Source: Raffaelea ambrosiae
Lineage: Eukaryota; Ascomycota; Sordariomycetes; Ophiostomatales; Ophiostomataceae
NCBI GenBank assembly: GCA_002778195.1
Contig: PCDI01000015.1
Location: 861,300-925,299, forward strand
DNA length: 64,000 bases
Direction of reading: 5' to 3'
The notes under the pieces are model-generated. The model did not search any database, was not told the origin of the DNA, and saw nothing but the letters and a program-made list of their open reading frames with translations. Position numbers and translations under genes: made by a program. Below, in pieces: positions 44,043 to 55,617 of the stretch (positions are counted from its first letter, which is position 1; each line of letters starts with the position of its first letter).

Positions 44043-44327
44043 TTAGGCAGCCGCCTGGGCCGCCCGGTAGGCTGGATGGAGATGGCTCTCATCCTCGGCT
44101 GGCTGCTTCTTGCCCAGGCCAAACAACAGACGCTCCCGCTTGCTGCTCTTGCTGTGTGGTGGTGTGGAATAGGCCGGCGGCGCCTGGCCAGCCAGCATGT
44201 CTTGCGTGCCATAAGCGTCTTCGCTTTCGACTTCGTAGACGTACGTGTCGTTCTTCTTCTTCTCGCTGCGCTTGGACTTGATGAAGATGGCGGCGCCAAA
44301 GATGATCAGGCCGACGACAGCTGCCAT
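44043..44327 (-). CDS. Small single-pass membrane protein with PPxY motif
   Basis: Single exon, 94 aa. Residues 4-16 (VVGLIIFGAAIFI) are a short N-terminal hydrophobic helix followed at once by a basic KSKRSEKKK, which would put the rest in the cytosol. Residues 50-53 are PPAY, a PPxY motif of the kind bound by WW domains of Rsp5/NEDD4 ubiquitin ligases. The tail is basic, then AYRAAQAAA. The start follows from the TM segment; an upstream non-coding or short coding exon is possible. Family not recognised. Acting as a membrane adaptor for Rsp5 is inference from helix plus motif. Confidence 0.6.
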   Translation of the reverse strand: MAAVVGLIIFGAAIFIKSKRSEKKKNDTYVYEVESEDAYGTQDMLAGQAPPAYSTPPHSKSSKRERLLFGLGKKQPAEDESHLHPAYRAAQAAA

Positions 44328-45323
44328 TGTTGGAGAGTGGTGTGGGACAGTTTGGTGTGGAGGGTTATGCGATTGCGAGTAGAGCAAATAAGCTTGTTTG
44401 GACTTGCTGTTGGAAACTTTGTAGGAACTCGTGTGCCAATTGAGTTGTCGATTGCGTTGTTGGTTAAGCTGGGTGTTGCACAGTTCTTCAAATCGCACAA
44501 GCAGGAACAAATGGCTGCTCTTTTATATATCTGTCTTTTCCCGGCACTTTCAACATGTTCGCAGTGCTTTTTTGACGTAGCTAGTTACAGCATGTGCTCA
44601 GCAAAATCCAGTGATACTTTGGAATCATCACGTTCTGCCTGCAAAGCCTAGAACTCTGTAGCGAGGCTGTGTCTCTCACAGCACAAAGCGTTCGCAGGTC
44701 ATGTTCTGCCATGATGCATGATTCCACATGGCCAAAACCGGCCAGCGCCGAGACAAATTCCCATCCAAGTCAGCACAGCGCCCTTTGTCAGCGCATTACG
44801 CAACGAAGAAGGCTGAGCAGTACGAGTAGACAGACTAACAGCCGCCGCTAGTTTACCCCGAATGACGCCTTGTGTGTGGTCTGGAGTGATCATCACAGAA
44901 TTCTTGACCTCGGCTATTTTGAGTGCGAACTGTTGCCTCATGGGGTCTGAAGCACAGCTACGGCTTATCATGGGGGTTGAATATTTCAGTCTTTGGCTGC
45001 TGGAAGTAAGAAAGTCGGGTGAATATCGTTCCTTGGTAAGCATTTCTTAGTTGACAACCTTTTCTCTCCACAATAATCCCCTTGTTGGATACTGGTGGGA
45101 GGTATCAAATGGCAGGCCGTTTCTCTTTCGCTTCTAGCATGAGACCAATGGGTTTGAGAAAAAAGACTCCCCAATCAATCAATAAATAAAAAAGCCTTCA
45201 GACGGAAAGACCATCATTCTGGTACTTATCCCCAACAACTATACACAATGATTTCAAACATGAGAACCCAACTTCAAGCGTGAACAGTCTTCAGTCATGG
45301 ATGATTTCCTGCCTTCCTGGTTT
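44328..45323. other. Intergenic between two PPxY protein genes
   Basis: No gene seen. It holds the promoter of the 94-aa protein and the 3' side of the next minus-strand gene, with a GTACGAGTA motif at 44820-44828. Confidence 0.6.
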
Positions 45324-45956
45324 CTAGTTCCTGTTGCGTTGCTTCTCCCCCGAACTAGCAGCTGTGTGTTGGTTGGATTCCTGGTACGACGGCGGAGGGC
45401 CAAGCTCATCAATGGCGTCAATGTTGTCCAGCGATCGTCTCCGATCGCCATCCAAAGAAGTCGCCCTGGGGTGCTGCTGCCGTTGACCTTGGCTTGGCTG
45501 CCGTTGATCATACGGCGGAGCATACTCAGGCTGCTGTCGTCGGGGCTGCTGCTGGTAGGTCTGCTGTGCCGGCCTGTCTTGGTGATACCGTTGCTGCTGC
45601 TGCTGCTGCTGCCGATCCTGCTGGTAGAGCTGAGGAGGTGGTGTCTGCTGGTAGTAGTTGTTGCTGTCCACCATAGCCAGGCCGCCCAGACCGAAGCCTC
45701 CACCACAACCACAGCGCCGGCCACAGTGCCGGCCGCAGCCACGAAGAGCTCGTCGTTCCATCCGCCGTTGGAGGCAGCGAGACACGGGCATAAAAGGAGG
45801 GTATTCGTTGGAGCATGGCCTGCCGGCCATACCAAGCCGACCGTTCACGTAGCCACCGTTGTATGCATTGTTGTGGTTGTCGTTGTTGTCGTACCTATTG
45901 TGGTGAGGAGTGCCGTCATTCGCCAGCGATGCAATGAGGCCGCGCAGGAGAGGCAT
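45324..45956 (-). CDS. Q/N-rich protein with Cys cluster and PPxY motif
   Basis: Single exon, 210 aa from the ATG at 45956 (MPLLRGLIASL). N-terminal third is N/H/Y-rich, residues 61-84 form a basic, cysteine-rich cluster (C61, C74, C78, C82 and C84 among Arg), then a Q/Y/P-rich prion-like stretch (about 100-165) with a seven-Gln run. Residues 188-191 are PPSY inside GPPPSYQES, a PPxY motif. No hydrophobic membrane helix; the Cys cluster might be palmitoylated (inference). In-frame codons continue to 46004, so an upstream start or exon is possible; a TTTCTCGCAG just before the ATG could be an acceptor. I do not recognise the family. Confidence 0.6.
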   Translation of the reverse strand: MPLLRGLIASLANDGTPHHNRYDNNDNHNNAYNGGYVNGRLGMAGRPCSNEYPPFMPVSRCLQRRMERRALRGCGRHCGRRCGCGGGFGLGGLAMVDSNNYYQQTPPPQLYQQDRQQQQQQQRYHQDRPAQQTYQQQPRRQQPEYAPPYDQRQPSQGQRQQHPRATSLDGDRRRSLDNIDAIDELGPPPSYQESNQHTAASSGEKQRNRN

Positions 45957-47370
45957 AGTGACGGCAGGCAGGCTGCTGCGAGAAAGTAAAGGCAAAGGAG
46001 GCAACTATGAGATGGAGGGATTCGTCTGGTGAAGTGATGACTTTCGAGAGAAAAATATGTCTTGACGATAATACAAAGGCGCGGTTGGTTTTCTTGGCGA
46101 GAACGCTTGGCTACAGGATGGCCTATGTGTGAAGAACTCTGGTGCTTATATACACATCTTCTTTTTCCTGCCGTTCGGAAGGCAAACCAAACAAGGCAGT
46201 AAGATGGCAGATTCATCCGAAACAGAGCCAATGAGGCTTTCGTATGCCTGTCCCGATCTGCCTATCTGGAGGCCGTCTCCGTCTCCGCGCGAGAACGAAT
46301 GCGAGCGAGGCGGAGTCGTATTGGGGGGGCTTCACAGCAAATTGTACACCATATTGTACTCGCAGACTCGGGGTGAAACACCACATAGCCAATGCTACGG
46401 ATTCCTACCGCCGGTAGGGATGGCTGTGCAAGCCCGTGTCAGCATTTCGCGCGTTATGACCGAATTCGGGTTGGAGTCGTTTGGGTTTGCCGTAGTCTGT
46501 GACGTATTGCCCCGGAAGCTGCCATCCGACTGGAATGGCTCTGCTGAGTTCCCAATGGAAATCGTATTGTTCTTAGCTACGGCCTTCGAGGCTTCCCTGC
46601 TCGCAGGCAAGAGAAAAAACAGCCGCCGAGGAGAACGGCTGCGTCGTCACTACGAGTACATAGGAGCAGGATCGTTCGCGCAATCTGATTGGCTCAGCAC
46701 CAAAACAGAAGCTACTATGAGAACCCGCCTCCGGGACTTGGGAAAAACGCAGGGACTCTGGAAGGGCGTGTGTTCGCCTCCTTTGGAAGTCCTTCGCATC
46801 CGTTTTGGCTTCTCCAGGACAGCTGGTTTCTCCCTTTCCCTTCTGCGTATTTTGTTTTGGGCCCTTTGTTTTTTCAGGTTGCCAGCCAGCTGTGCTAGTA
46901 GTCCAAAAATATCGTACTTGTACTTGTACAGGCAAATATGCGGGTAACCCCACATGTCCCCACAAAAAGCCGGTCTGGGCTTTGTTTACTTTCTCCCGTT
47001 TTTGTCAGTGCAGCAGCCAAACACGTCGACGCCGATCCAGCAGGAGAGATCTCTGCGTGTGTGTGTTTTTTTTTTTTCTCTCCCTCTTTCTCTCCATTCA
47101 CGTCCATCCGCAGCTGGTCGACATCTGCCAGCCCCTCGCTTCTGTACTTGCCTTTTTCTTCGAGCAAGCCAATTGCGAGCCGTCCCAGCAGCTTATTCGC
47201 GTCTTCTTCGTCTTTTTTAGTTTGAGATCCTCTCCGCTTCTCTATAGCTCTTTGTTTACTCTTATACGACCTGCCCGCCCCAACCGCGTCCTCTCGCCTT
47301 CTCGACGATATTTCCCTTGGCCACCCCCCCTTCGACCGTGTCTTGACACCTCGTCCCAGACACGACGACA
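45957..47370. promoter_or_regulatory. Divergent promoter, PPxY protein / Ppc89
   Basis: No supported gene. A 272-codon ORF (46129-46947, +) has no family feature and no typical codon pattern. Motifs: TACGAGTAC at 46651-46659 and a TACTTGTACTTGTAC near 46916. T/C-rich leader at 47067-47345 before the Ppc89 start. Confidence 0.5.
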
Positions 47371-50300
47371 ATGGACTACCGCAGCACCGCGCTGGCCTCG
47401 TCCAGGGCCCGACACGCATCGGCATCGGCTGCTCAGCAGCAGCAAAACAAGCACAGCAAATCCACAACGGCAAAACAATCCCAATCACAACAACAACAAC
47501 AGCAGCAGCAGCAGCACCATGGGCTGCTCAACTACGACTCGGACGCCTCGTCCACGCTCCAGAGCATGAAGAACCTCATGGCCGCCAACCTGCGCGGCGA
47601 CTTCAAGCACGGCCGGTCTCGCGAGGACGACGTCCTCTACGCCGCCAAGCACGCGCGCTCGCACATGCCGCCGCAATTCCGCGAGCCGCCCTCGTCGACG
47701 GGCTCACACGGCACCATCACCAACAGCTCCATCCACCGCGACGACGACGACGACGAAAGCACGGCCGACTCGGCATCGACGTTCTCGGCGGGCCCCGACG
47801 CCGAGTCGACGCGTGCTTCCGTGTACTACCAGCGCGGCCGCCACCGTGTCCACAAGACGACGGGCCGTTTCGGCAGCGGCCCATCTGATCACAACGACCG
47901 CAGCAGCAAGAAGCACGACATCTTTGGCGGTGCTGTCAACACGTCGGCCCTCTTCCGCACATTCAAGGAGTGGCAGCCCGGCGACGCGACGGACTACTCG
48001 GAGAATTACTCCGAAGACGACAACGACAGCGTCCACTTCCAGCAGCTCGACCACGACCGGTCGACCACCGACTTTGGCCTCGTCGAGAAGCTCGGCCGCT
48101 TCGACAAGGAAAACCGGTCCCCTCTGCACTCTTCGCCGCTGCGCCCGGCGGGCAAGATGGCCGGCCCTCTGGCCGAGGCGGCGCCCGCGCGACGAAGCCG
48201 CGGTGTCCTGCAGGCGACCGTGCAGAACGAGTCCGACCTGTCGGCAGTCATGTCGACGGCCTTCCACCAACAGCAGCAGCAGCAGAAGGCAGCCAAGAGG
48301 GCAACTGCAGCCGCCACAGCAGCAACAGCGTCGGCTGCTGCTCAGCGGAGAGCATCTGCACCTGCGGCTGGCAGCAGCAAGGGTGGCAAAGTCATGGAGG
48401 TTGTCCACAAGTTCAACAGAAAGTCGCAGTCACCGCCTGCGCAGGCGGACCAGGACCAGGGCCAGGGCCAGTCTGTGTACCTGGAAGAGCTGACTCCGCC
48501 CGAGACCGCGCCCAGCTCGTATGAAGAGGTGGACGGGGCAGCAGCGCCTGTGGTGGCGGCACCCGCTGCTGGACCCGAAGCTGAAGCCGAAGCTGAGGCG
48601 GAGCTAGGGGCCGCGGCTGTTGCCGCGGTGGCCGAGCATAGCAACGACGCGGTGACGAACCAGTCGTTCCTCGTCTCGGCCCAGTCGTACCCCCTGCTGC
48701 ACAACCTGGTCACGGGAACGCTGCGGTACACCCCCGGCGCGTTCTTTTACGGCACCGGCATTGACGCGCAGAACAAGTACCAGCTGCCGCCCGGACCGGT
48801 GCCGGAGGACGAGAAGAAGATCTTTATCGATGTGGAGAACATCCGCAAGGAAGTGGTGCGTCTGCAGGAGCACGACGAGATGCTCCAGAACGAGATCCTG
48901 CAGGGCGAGCGCAAGTACCAGTCGCTTCTGGGTCGGTTCTACGGCGTGGCGCACAAGACGAGCGACAGCGGCTTTGGCGGCTCTGACCTGGACCAGCCCT
49001 TGAAGGAGAGCCGTGAGCGGAACCAGGGTAAGTGAAAAAAAAGAATAAAAAAAAAACAGAATAAAAAAACAAGTGTCTTCAAAAGGGGAATGCCCGTTCC
49101 GTTATGAGCTTAGGCTAACTAGCAAATCTTTCCACCTCCGCGCAGAGCTGCAAAGCAAGGTGGTGGAGCTGGAGACGGCGCTCGATGTCGTGCGTACCCA
49201 GTACGAAGAGCAGGTCCAGCTGGCGGCCGATCTGGCTGCCGAGCGCGACGCCGCAGCCGTGCGGGCTGCATCGGTCTCGGACAAGTCCAAGCGGATGTCG
49301 GCGGATCTGGAGAACATGCGCGAGAAGCTGGCCACATCGCCCGACCGGCCGAGCCGGGGGGTGGTCGAGGAGCCGGCTCTGCAACAACAGCAGCAACAAC
49401 AACAACAGCTGCAGCAGCTTCAACAACAGCTGCAACAAATGCAGCAACAAATGCAGCAGCTGCAGCAACAGAACCAGAAGCAGAGACAGCGCATCCACCA
49501 GCTCGAGCAGATGGTGGCCGAGCGCGAGCACGTGATCCAGGCACTCAAGGACGAGCGCGAGGCCGCCGGCCGCAGCCACCGCGAGGCATGCCGGCTGTAC
49601 AAGGAGAAGATTGCGCGGCTGGGAGCGGAGAAGAACATGCTGAGCGGCGACCACGCGTCGGCGCAGGACGCGCTGGCGCGCAAGAACGCAGCGCTGAAAG
49701 AGCAGATGCAGACGCTGAAGCAGCAGCTGAAGCAGCAGAGCAAGCAGCACACCAAGCAGGTGCGGCAGACGCAGGAGCGGGAGACGACGTTCCACGCGGT
49801 GGTGGACCGGCAGCGCACGCAGATCACGAAGCTGCAGACCCTGCTGAAGCAGAAGGAAAAGAGCGTGCGGCAGCTGGACGACAACTTCCGGCGGCTGCGC
49901 GAGTCGTGGTCGGCCAAGGACGAGACGCTGATGCGCATGACCGAGGTGCTGGGCCAGTGGCCGGGCGGGCTGCCGGAAGAGCACCGGGCGCTGTATGTCG
50001 ACACGACGCAGGAGGACGAGGGAGATGAGCAGCAGGAGGAGGAGGAAGACGAGGAAGAAGACGAGGAGATGGAGGACGGCGACGAACAAGACGAGTTCAG
50101 CAACAACAACAACAACAATGACAATAACAATAACAACAGCAGCATGAACGAAGAGGACGACTTTGCGCTTCATCAGGACTTTGCCAAGGAGATCTCGATC
50201 GACGAGGACAGCATGTCTGTCCGCTCGGCCGAGGGCTCCATGGACGAGAACATGACGTCGGCCTTTATCATCCCGGACCTGGACTTTGCGGCCGAGCTGC

Positions 50301-51163
50301 CGGAGGACAGTGACGAGCCGACGACCGACGGCGAGGATGAGCCGACTCCGGCCCCGGCCATGGCCATGGCCCCAGCGCCGACGCTGACCAACAAGGTGGC
50401 CAACAATACCACAGCGGCCACCAAGAAGGAGGCCAAGGCGAAGTCGGTGGCTTTCCAGACGACGGGGACGGAGAGACAGGCGACGACGACGTTGACACGG
50501 AAGACGATGATGGCAACCAACCACACGAACCATACGAACCATACAAACGACACGAACAACACGAACATGACGAACAGGACGAGCAGGACGAACACGGCCC
50601 CCGTGTTGTCTTCGGGGGCCTCGTCGTCCGCAGCAGCCTGCTCGGCGACGTGCCGACACAACCGCGTCAACTGCGTCGTCTGCTGCCAGAACAACGCGGG
50701 GCCTCTCCAGAGGAAGGACCACGGCGACGGCAACGACGACCATCACCGCCGCCACCATGGCGAAAAGGTCACCGTGTCGGTGCCGCGGCCCATGCCCCCC
50801 CTGTCGTCGCAGCACGACCAGTATGGCCACCAGCACTATCTGCCGCCGGCCGGCATGATGGACCCCGGCAACGCGCTGGCCTACGTGATGAAGCTGCTGG
50901 ACGACGAGCGGCGGCACCTGTGGATGCAGATCCAGGACAGCCGCCGGGCGGGTGCGGCCGAAGAGGCGCAGAACGGCACAGGCGAAAAGCAGAGGTGGCC
51001 GCGTAAGGCGCTGCGGGAGCCCGAGGAGCTGTGGAATGCCTACGTGCTCAAGGTGGAGCAGCTGAACCGGCTGGACGACGTGCTCGAGGGCCAGCGGGCG
51101 GCCGGGCAGGAGATGACGCGGGAGGAGATTGACGTGACAATTACGCGGATTTTGGAGGTGTAA
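47371..51163 (+). CDS. Spindle pole body protein Ppc89-like (Cep57 MT-binding type domain)
   Basis: Two exons, 47371-49027 and 49146-51163; donor CAGG|GTAAGT and acceptor GCGCAG|AGCTG, 1224 aa. Conserved N-terminal parts include LLNYDSDASSTLQSMKNLMAANLRGD, HDIFGGAVNTSALFRTFKEWQPG and KENRSPLHSSPLRP, an S/T-P-rich element likely to be a CDK target. The middle (about 480-880) is a long coiled coil, with a glutamine-rich insert at about residues 630-675. The C-terminus has CRHNRVNCVVC, then PRPMPPL and a helical domain ending NRLDDVLEGQRAAGQEMTREEIDVTITRIL, the Ppc89/Cep57-type microtubule-binding pattern. In fission yeast Ppc89 is the spindle pole body core scaffold. Acidic (D/E)n and N-rich runs and a repeated NHT stretch (about 50518-50595) precede the C-terminal domain. 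Confidence 0.82.
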
Positions 51164-52053
51164 AGAGAGAGAGAGAGAGAGGGTGTGTGTGTCTGTGTGT
51201 GTTGAGCGAGTGGGTTCTTTTTTTTCTTTTCGGCTTGTTTTGGTTTCTGTGCCATTGGTTTTGTTGTTTGTTTCTTTGGGCGTTTCTACAAAGGGGTAGT
51301 TTGGTGCTGCTTTTTCTTGGTTGCTGTTTTCGTTTATGCATGCACCTCTTGTTTTTTTTTGGTTCTCTACGATTATGAATTCTGCTGTTTTGCTTGCATT
51401 GGATGCTATTAATTAAAAAAAGAGACAAAAAGCCAAGTCTCGCGAGAAAGAATGAATAACAAGGCGCTTTCACCCGCATCTGCTATGTTTTCCATCTGCT
51501 GTGCTACAGCATCATCTGCGGTGGTGAGCGTGTGAGGCCCTGCGTGCGGCTCTGCATGCGGCTCTGCTGGCTCGGTCGCGCCTTCCCTAATCGACGACCG
51601 TCTTGGTACAGCAATGATCAAACAGGTTCAATAGTAATATAAATTATATACCACGCATGTAGAGTGGGCTTGCTCTCAAGCAAGGATGGCTATGCTGTAT
51701 TATATGCAATCCATGAGATGAATCTGTATGCGATCGCCAGAGGCAAATAGACCCAAAATGCGACCTGGAAACAGCAAAACAACCCGAAAAAGAGTACGCC
51801 GCCGCCCAATCCCTTTGATCCCGATAGTGAATAGTAAAGTAGCCAACGTCTCCCAAAGAAAAGCCGCCCTGAGTCATGAACACCTGTACAATCCCAGAAA
51901 AAATCCACACATTTTACCTCTCAAAATCATTGCTCGGCCAATCGTTATAGCACTTCCCAAACAAACATAAGCAAATCGATCGTTTCATCGCCGAGGACTA
52001 ACCAGAGCCGCTCGACCTTTTTCCTTTCTTTTTTTCCGTTCTTTTTTCTTGGT
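51164..52053. other. Convergent intergenic after Ppc89
   Basis: No gene. GA run at about 51165-51181 directly after the stop, then GT- and T-rich DNA. Confidence 0.6.
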
Positions 52054-55000
52054 TTAGAAATCGCCACCATAAACATTCTCACTTTCCCACTTAAGAAAAT
52101 CACCCAAATCGTGACTCAGATTGTACCCCATGGGTACCGCATACTCCATCCCGCCGACTCCGCGGCTCATTATCACATCTTGCATAGGACTCTGCGGCAT
52201 GCTCTCAAAGCTGTCGAAGCTGGCGCAGCTCTTTCGCGGCTGGAATTTGCTGGCGTCGAGAGGCGGCGGCGTCCTCGTGCTCGGCATCTCAGCAACGCAT
52301 AGCGGTGGCAACGTGGAAGTCGAACTGTTGACTTCCGAACCTATTCCACCCCTGCTGTACACGCTGCTGGAACTGCTCTGTGCGCTGCGGTTACGGTATG
52401 GACTATTGTCCCCCGAGTACCTCTGCTGCGGCCCATCGACTGTCCATCGCCGCGATCCGCCGTCCTGTGCGACTGGAAAATATTGCAGGCCATATGCAGG
52501 CACTGACTGCCCCCACGCATCGTTTGCGTATTCAGACACGGCGGCGTGAGGCATCGAAGCTGGCTGTTGCCAGGAGGACCCCTCCACCTCAGCGGGTTGC
52601 GGCTTGGATTGTCTGGGCGCCTTGGCTTTGGTGCTGCTGCTCTTCTTGTTGTTGCTCTTGTCTCCTCCCTTTATGAGACGTCCGGCATAAACACCCGAGG
52701 AGCGAAACCAGCTGACCAGGTCGTCAAGCTCGTCTGCATCGGCAGACGACCGCCCATAGTCCACGCTGTCTGAAAAGAAGTCGCCAGCACCACCCAAAAT
52801 CGCCATTTGAAATGCCGTCCAATCGAGTGTGTCATCCGCTGCCAGCATCGGTGCCCGATCTTCAGGAAACTCTGGCTTGGGCAAGCGGATCGGCCCGTGC
52901 CTGTACATTGGCATCGCCATGGAGAAGGGGGAGGCAGGAAGGTAGACATTATCAGGGTCCTTCTCTCGAACCTCGACGGGAGGCAGGAGTGTCTCCGCAT
53001 ACGACTGAATCGCCATCGCGGGGTCCTGGCCGATTGGAACGCTGGCAGCATCGATCTCGTTGCTGGGGCCATTGCCATTGCTGCTCTCGCTGCTATCGGC
53101 ATCTGTCACCAAGAGTTCGGGAATGGCGGGCATGTTCCTCTTGTTTTTGGTGTACCGAAGAGGATTCTTTGGGGGCAGCATTGGCTTTTCGTTTGTTTCT
53201 TGGGCTTCGGTGGTCGGACCGCTCCTCTTTCGAGTCGATGCAGCAAAGCAGGCCGCCTCCTCCTCAACAGGCAGAAGAACAGACAGCCGGACACCGGCGG
53301 CGCCAATCCGGCTTGGGAGGTCTTGGAGATGAAACGGCTCGATGGGGGTTTCGCTGCCATCCATATCGGCCGTGGCCATTGAGCTGGGAGACCGTTGTGG
53401 AGCTGGGGGGGCTTGTGATACTGGGACCGGGGGCGGCTCGCGTTGTGGCGGCTCAGGAGTACCGTCAAGGTCTTGCCGAGGAGTTGGTGCCCAGTTCTGT
53501 GACGAAGGCTCTGCCTCGGATTCTGGCCAGGATTCAGCCTCCGCATTTGGCTCCGCAACGGAGTCGGCCGTTGCTTGTTCTGCAGTCTCGGTCACAGTTT
53601 CGGTTACCGTCTCGGTCTCCGACTCGGTGCTCTTCCTCGGTGGGCTGAGGCTCCGCTGCACTGAATGTGAGCGGTTCTCTCGGATAGCTTGTAACTGTTC
53701 TGGCGACAACATCTCAGTTACTTCCATCCGACTGAACAGCCTGCCGTTGAACAACTCTGTTACATTGTCCGGAAGAGTCCACCGAGAGCCGCTGCTGATG
53801 CTGTGTCTCTGGGGCTTTTGGGCAATACTCCGCTGAGACGCCTGGGGACCCGCCAATATGCTGCTGGCTTTGGACATGGTGCGGTCCCGTCTGCGAGACT
53901 TTTTGGACCGCTTCCGTTGCATGCGAGTGGATGCATTGGAGGGCTTCCGGGCCAGCGAGGTTGGACGGAACCTGGATAATCTTGGCTGCTTCTTGCTAGG
54001 GGATGGGCTTGTGGTTGCCGTGGCATCAGCCGGCTCTGGCTCACCAGGAACCTCAAAGGTTGTAGACGAGGTCGGAGGTGTGTAAGGCGGTGTCATGGCC
54101 GCGGGTTCTACAGGCATTTGGACCAACCCAAGCGGCGACGGAGCTCTTCGTGGACGGGTAAAGGTAGGGCTGAAGCCGGGATCGAGGTAGTCGCCACCCT
54201 CGGCAGGCGAAGCTGTGGTTGTTGAGATCTTGTCGATGCTGGTACTGCTGATGTTGTGGACGTGGATTGGCAGGCTAATAGAGCCCACGCTGACGGAACG
54301 TGGCCGCTGCATGGTCGTGGGTCCGGCCGTGTTGTCGGTCTGGGGTTCGGCCCGCGGGTCCAGATCCTTGGCCGGTTGCAGTAATTCGCCGACACTATCG
54401 TTCCTTCTTGGCTGCTCGTCGTCGCTCAGTTCCACACCGCTATCTTTTTTGCCGTCAGATTGCCTGCGCTGTTGTTTTTTGGAAGCAAGAGTCGACTTGC
54501 GTGACGCACGGCTCTGCTCTGGACGGGGACAGGTATATGAATGGTGAGAAGCGGCGGGGGAGGACTGGTGAGGACCGGGGAGTGAGGGCGTCATATGGGC
54601 AGGGGGGTGGGGCGAGCAGGGCGAGCAGGGCGAAGGTGGCCCAGAGGAGAAGGTAATGGCAGGCAACGACAATTGGTCAGGGTTGGGTGTTGGGGGCACG
54701 GCTGCAGGCAGTCTCTGGACAGCGGCGTCATTGGAAGAACAAAGGCCATCCTTCCTGTTTCCGGCCAGTGCGGATTGGGGGGTGCCCCCAGGCTGCGCCC
54801 GACTCTGGCACGACCACAAAGAAGTGGCTGAAGGCGGCAGCGCGCTGAGTGGTGGAGTGTCGGGGGGCGTCTGCCCATTTGCGGCCGTCTGAGCGGCCAG
54901 GGACGTTTGAGATGCGCGTGCTGAGTGGGCAGTTCGCAGGCCAGTTTGCACGCTCTGGGCGGTCCAGGTGGTCTGGCGCTTTTGCTCTTCGAACGATAGC

Positions 55001-55617
55001 GACAGCGATAGCGACAGACGTGGCGGCTCGGCAGGTATTATCGAATGCGAATCGGACGACGCCAGCCGCTCGACGACGACGATGGGCTTCAGAGATGAGC
55101 GGTTTTTCTTGCGTAGCTTTTCGGGCTTCTTCTCCGTGGCCTGTCTGGCATGTATCCTGGCCGGGTCGATGGTGGAGATGGGCTTGCCAGGGCTGTGGCG
55201 GAAGAGGTCGTTTGTGTTTTCTGTGTTAGTTGTGCTGTTGGAGGCGCCCGGGCCGCTTGGCTCGTTCGTGCTAACGTTGCGGCTGCTGGCATCGCCCTTG
55301 CTGTTGGTGTTGGGCCGGTACATGTCGCCGTCGTCTCGAAGTCGCAAATTGCTGGCGGCGGCACTGGCGGCGGCAGCGACCGCAGCCTTGATTCGGCGCA
55401 TCTCGTCCTCGTCGGGGGCCGCGCACGCTAGACTGGAGTGGCTCCTGTTGTTGCCGCTGGTGGCTGGACCGATGGTGCTGTTGCCACTGCTTCCGGTGCT
55501 GCTTCTGTTCCGCATCGAGTAATCGCTCTCGTCGACCGCCCCCACCCCCACGCTGGCACGGCGCCTGCGCGGAGAGTTGAGCAGCCTGCGAATGTTGAAG
55601 CCGTTGTGCGACGGCAT
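52054..55617 (-). CDS. Large disordered protein, unknown function
   Basis: Single exon, 1187 aa from the ATG at 55617 (MPSHNGFNIRRLLNSPRRRR); the open frame extends upstream only through a TTG. Mostly S/P/T/Q-rich and disordered, no signal peptide or membrane helix. Short ordered-looking blocks: the basic N-terminal patch RRLLNSPRRRR, RKKNRSSLKPIVVVERL, SKKSRRRDRTMSKASSI, NVTELFNGRLFSRMEVTEML (helical), SPEQLQAIRENR, DWTAFQMAILGGAGDFF and LDDLVSWFRSSGVYAGRLI, and the C-terminal GYNLSHDLGDFLKWESENVYGGDF. Blocks with this spacing are what one sees in fungus-specific proteins of unknown function; I do not recognise the family. Many S-P sites suggest phosphorylation. The codon pattern and length make it a real gene. 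Confidence 0.8.
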   Translation of the reverse strand: MPSHNGFNIRRLLNSPRRRRASVGVGAVDESDYSMRNRSSTGSSGNSTIGPATSGNNRSHSSLACAAPDEDEMRRIKAAVAAAASAAASNLRLRDDGDMYRPNTNSKGDASSRNVSTNEPSGPGASNSTTNTENTNDLFRHSPGKPISTIDPARIHARQATEKKPEKLRKKNRSSLKPIVVVERLASSDSHSIIPAEPPRLSLSLSLSFEEQKRQTTWTAQSVQTGLRTAHSARASQTSLAAQTAANGQTPPDTPPLSALPPSATSLWSCQSRAQPGGTPQSALAGNRKDGLCSSNDAAVQRLPAAVPPTPNPDQLSLPAITFSSGPPSPCSPCSPHPPAHMTPSLPGPHQSSPAASHHSYTCPRPEQSRASRKSTLASKKQQRRQSDGKKDSGVELSDDEQPRRNDSVGELLQPAKDLDPRAEPQTDNTAGPTTMQRPRSVSVGSISLPIHVHNISSTSIDKISTTTASPAEGGDYLDPGFSPTFTRPRRAPSPLGLVQMPVEPAAMTPPYTPPTSSTTFEVPGEPEPADATATTSPSPSKKQPRLSRFRPTSLARKPSNASTRMQRKRSKKSRRRDRTMSKASSILAGPQASQRSIAQKPQRHSISSGSRWTLPDNVTELFNGRLFSRMEVTEMLSPEQLQAIRENRSHSVQRSLSPPRKSTESETETVTETVTETAEQATADSVAEPNAEAESWPESEAEPSSQNWAPTPRQDLDGTPEPPQREPPPVPVSQAPPAPQRSPSSMATADMDGSETPIEPFHLQDLPSRIGAAGVRLSVLLPVEEEAACFAASTRKRSGPTTEAQETNEKPMLPPKNPLRYTKNKRNMPAIPELLVTDADSSESSNGNGPSNEIDAASVPIGQDPAMAIQSYAETLLPPVEVREKDPDNVYLPASPFSMAMPMYRHGPIRLPKPEFPEDRAPMLAADDTLDWTAFQMAILGGAGDFFSDSVDYGRSSADADELDDLVSWFRSSGVYAGRLIKGGDKSNNKKSSSTKAKAPRQSKPQPAEVEGSSWQQPASMPHAAVSEYANDAWGQSVPAYGLQYFPVAQDGGSRRWTVDGPQQRYSGDNSPYRNRSAQSSSSSVYSRGGIGSEVNSSTSTLPPLCVAEMPSTRTPPPLDASKFQPRKSCASFDSFESMPQSPMQDVIMSRGVGGMEYAVPMGYNLSHDLGDFLKWESENVYGGDF

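Noticed and set aside
46129..46947. 272-codon plus-strand ORF in the divergent promoter
   Set aside because: No family feature, no domain-like pattern, and the sequence covers the upstream regions of two good genes; an ORF this long is unremarkable at this base composition.
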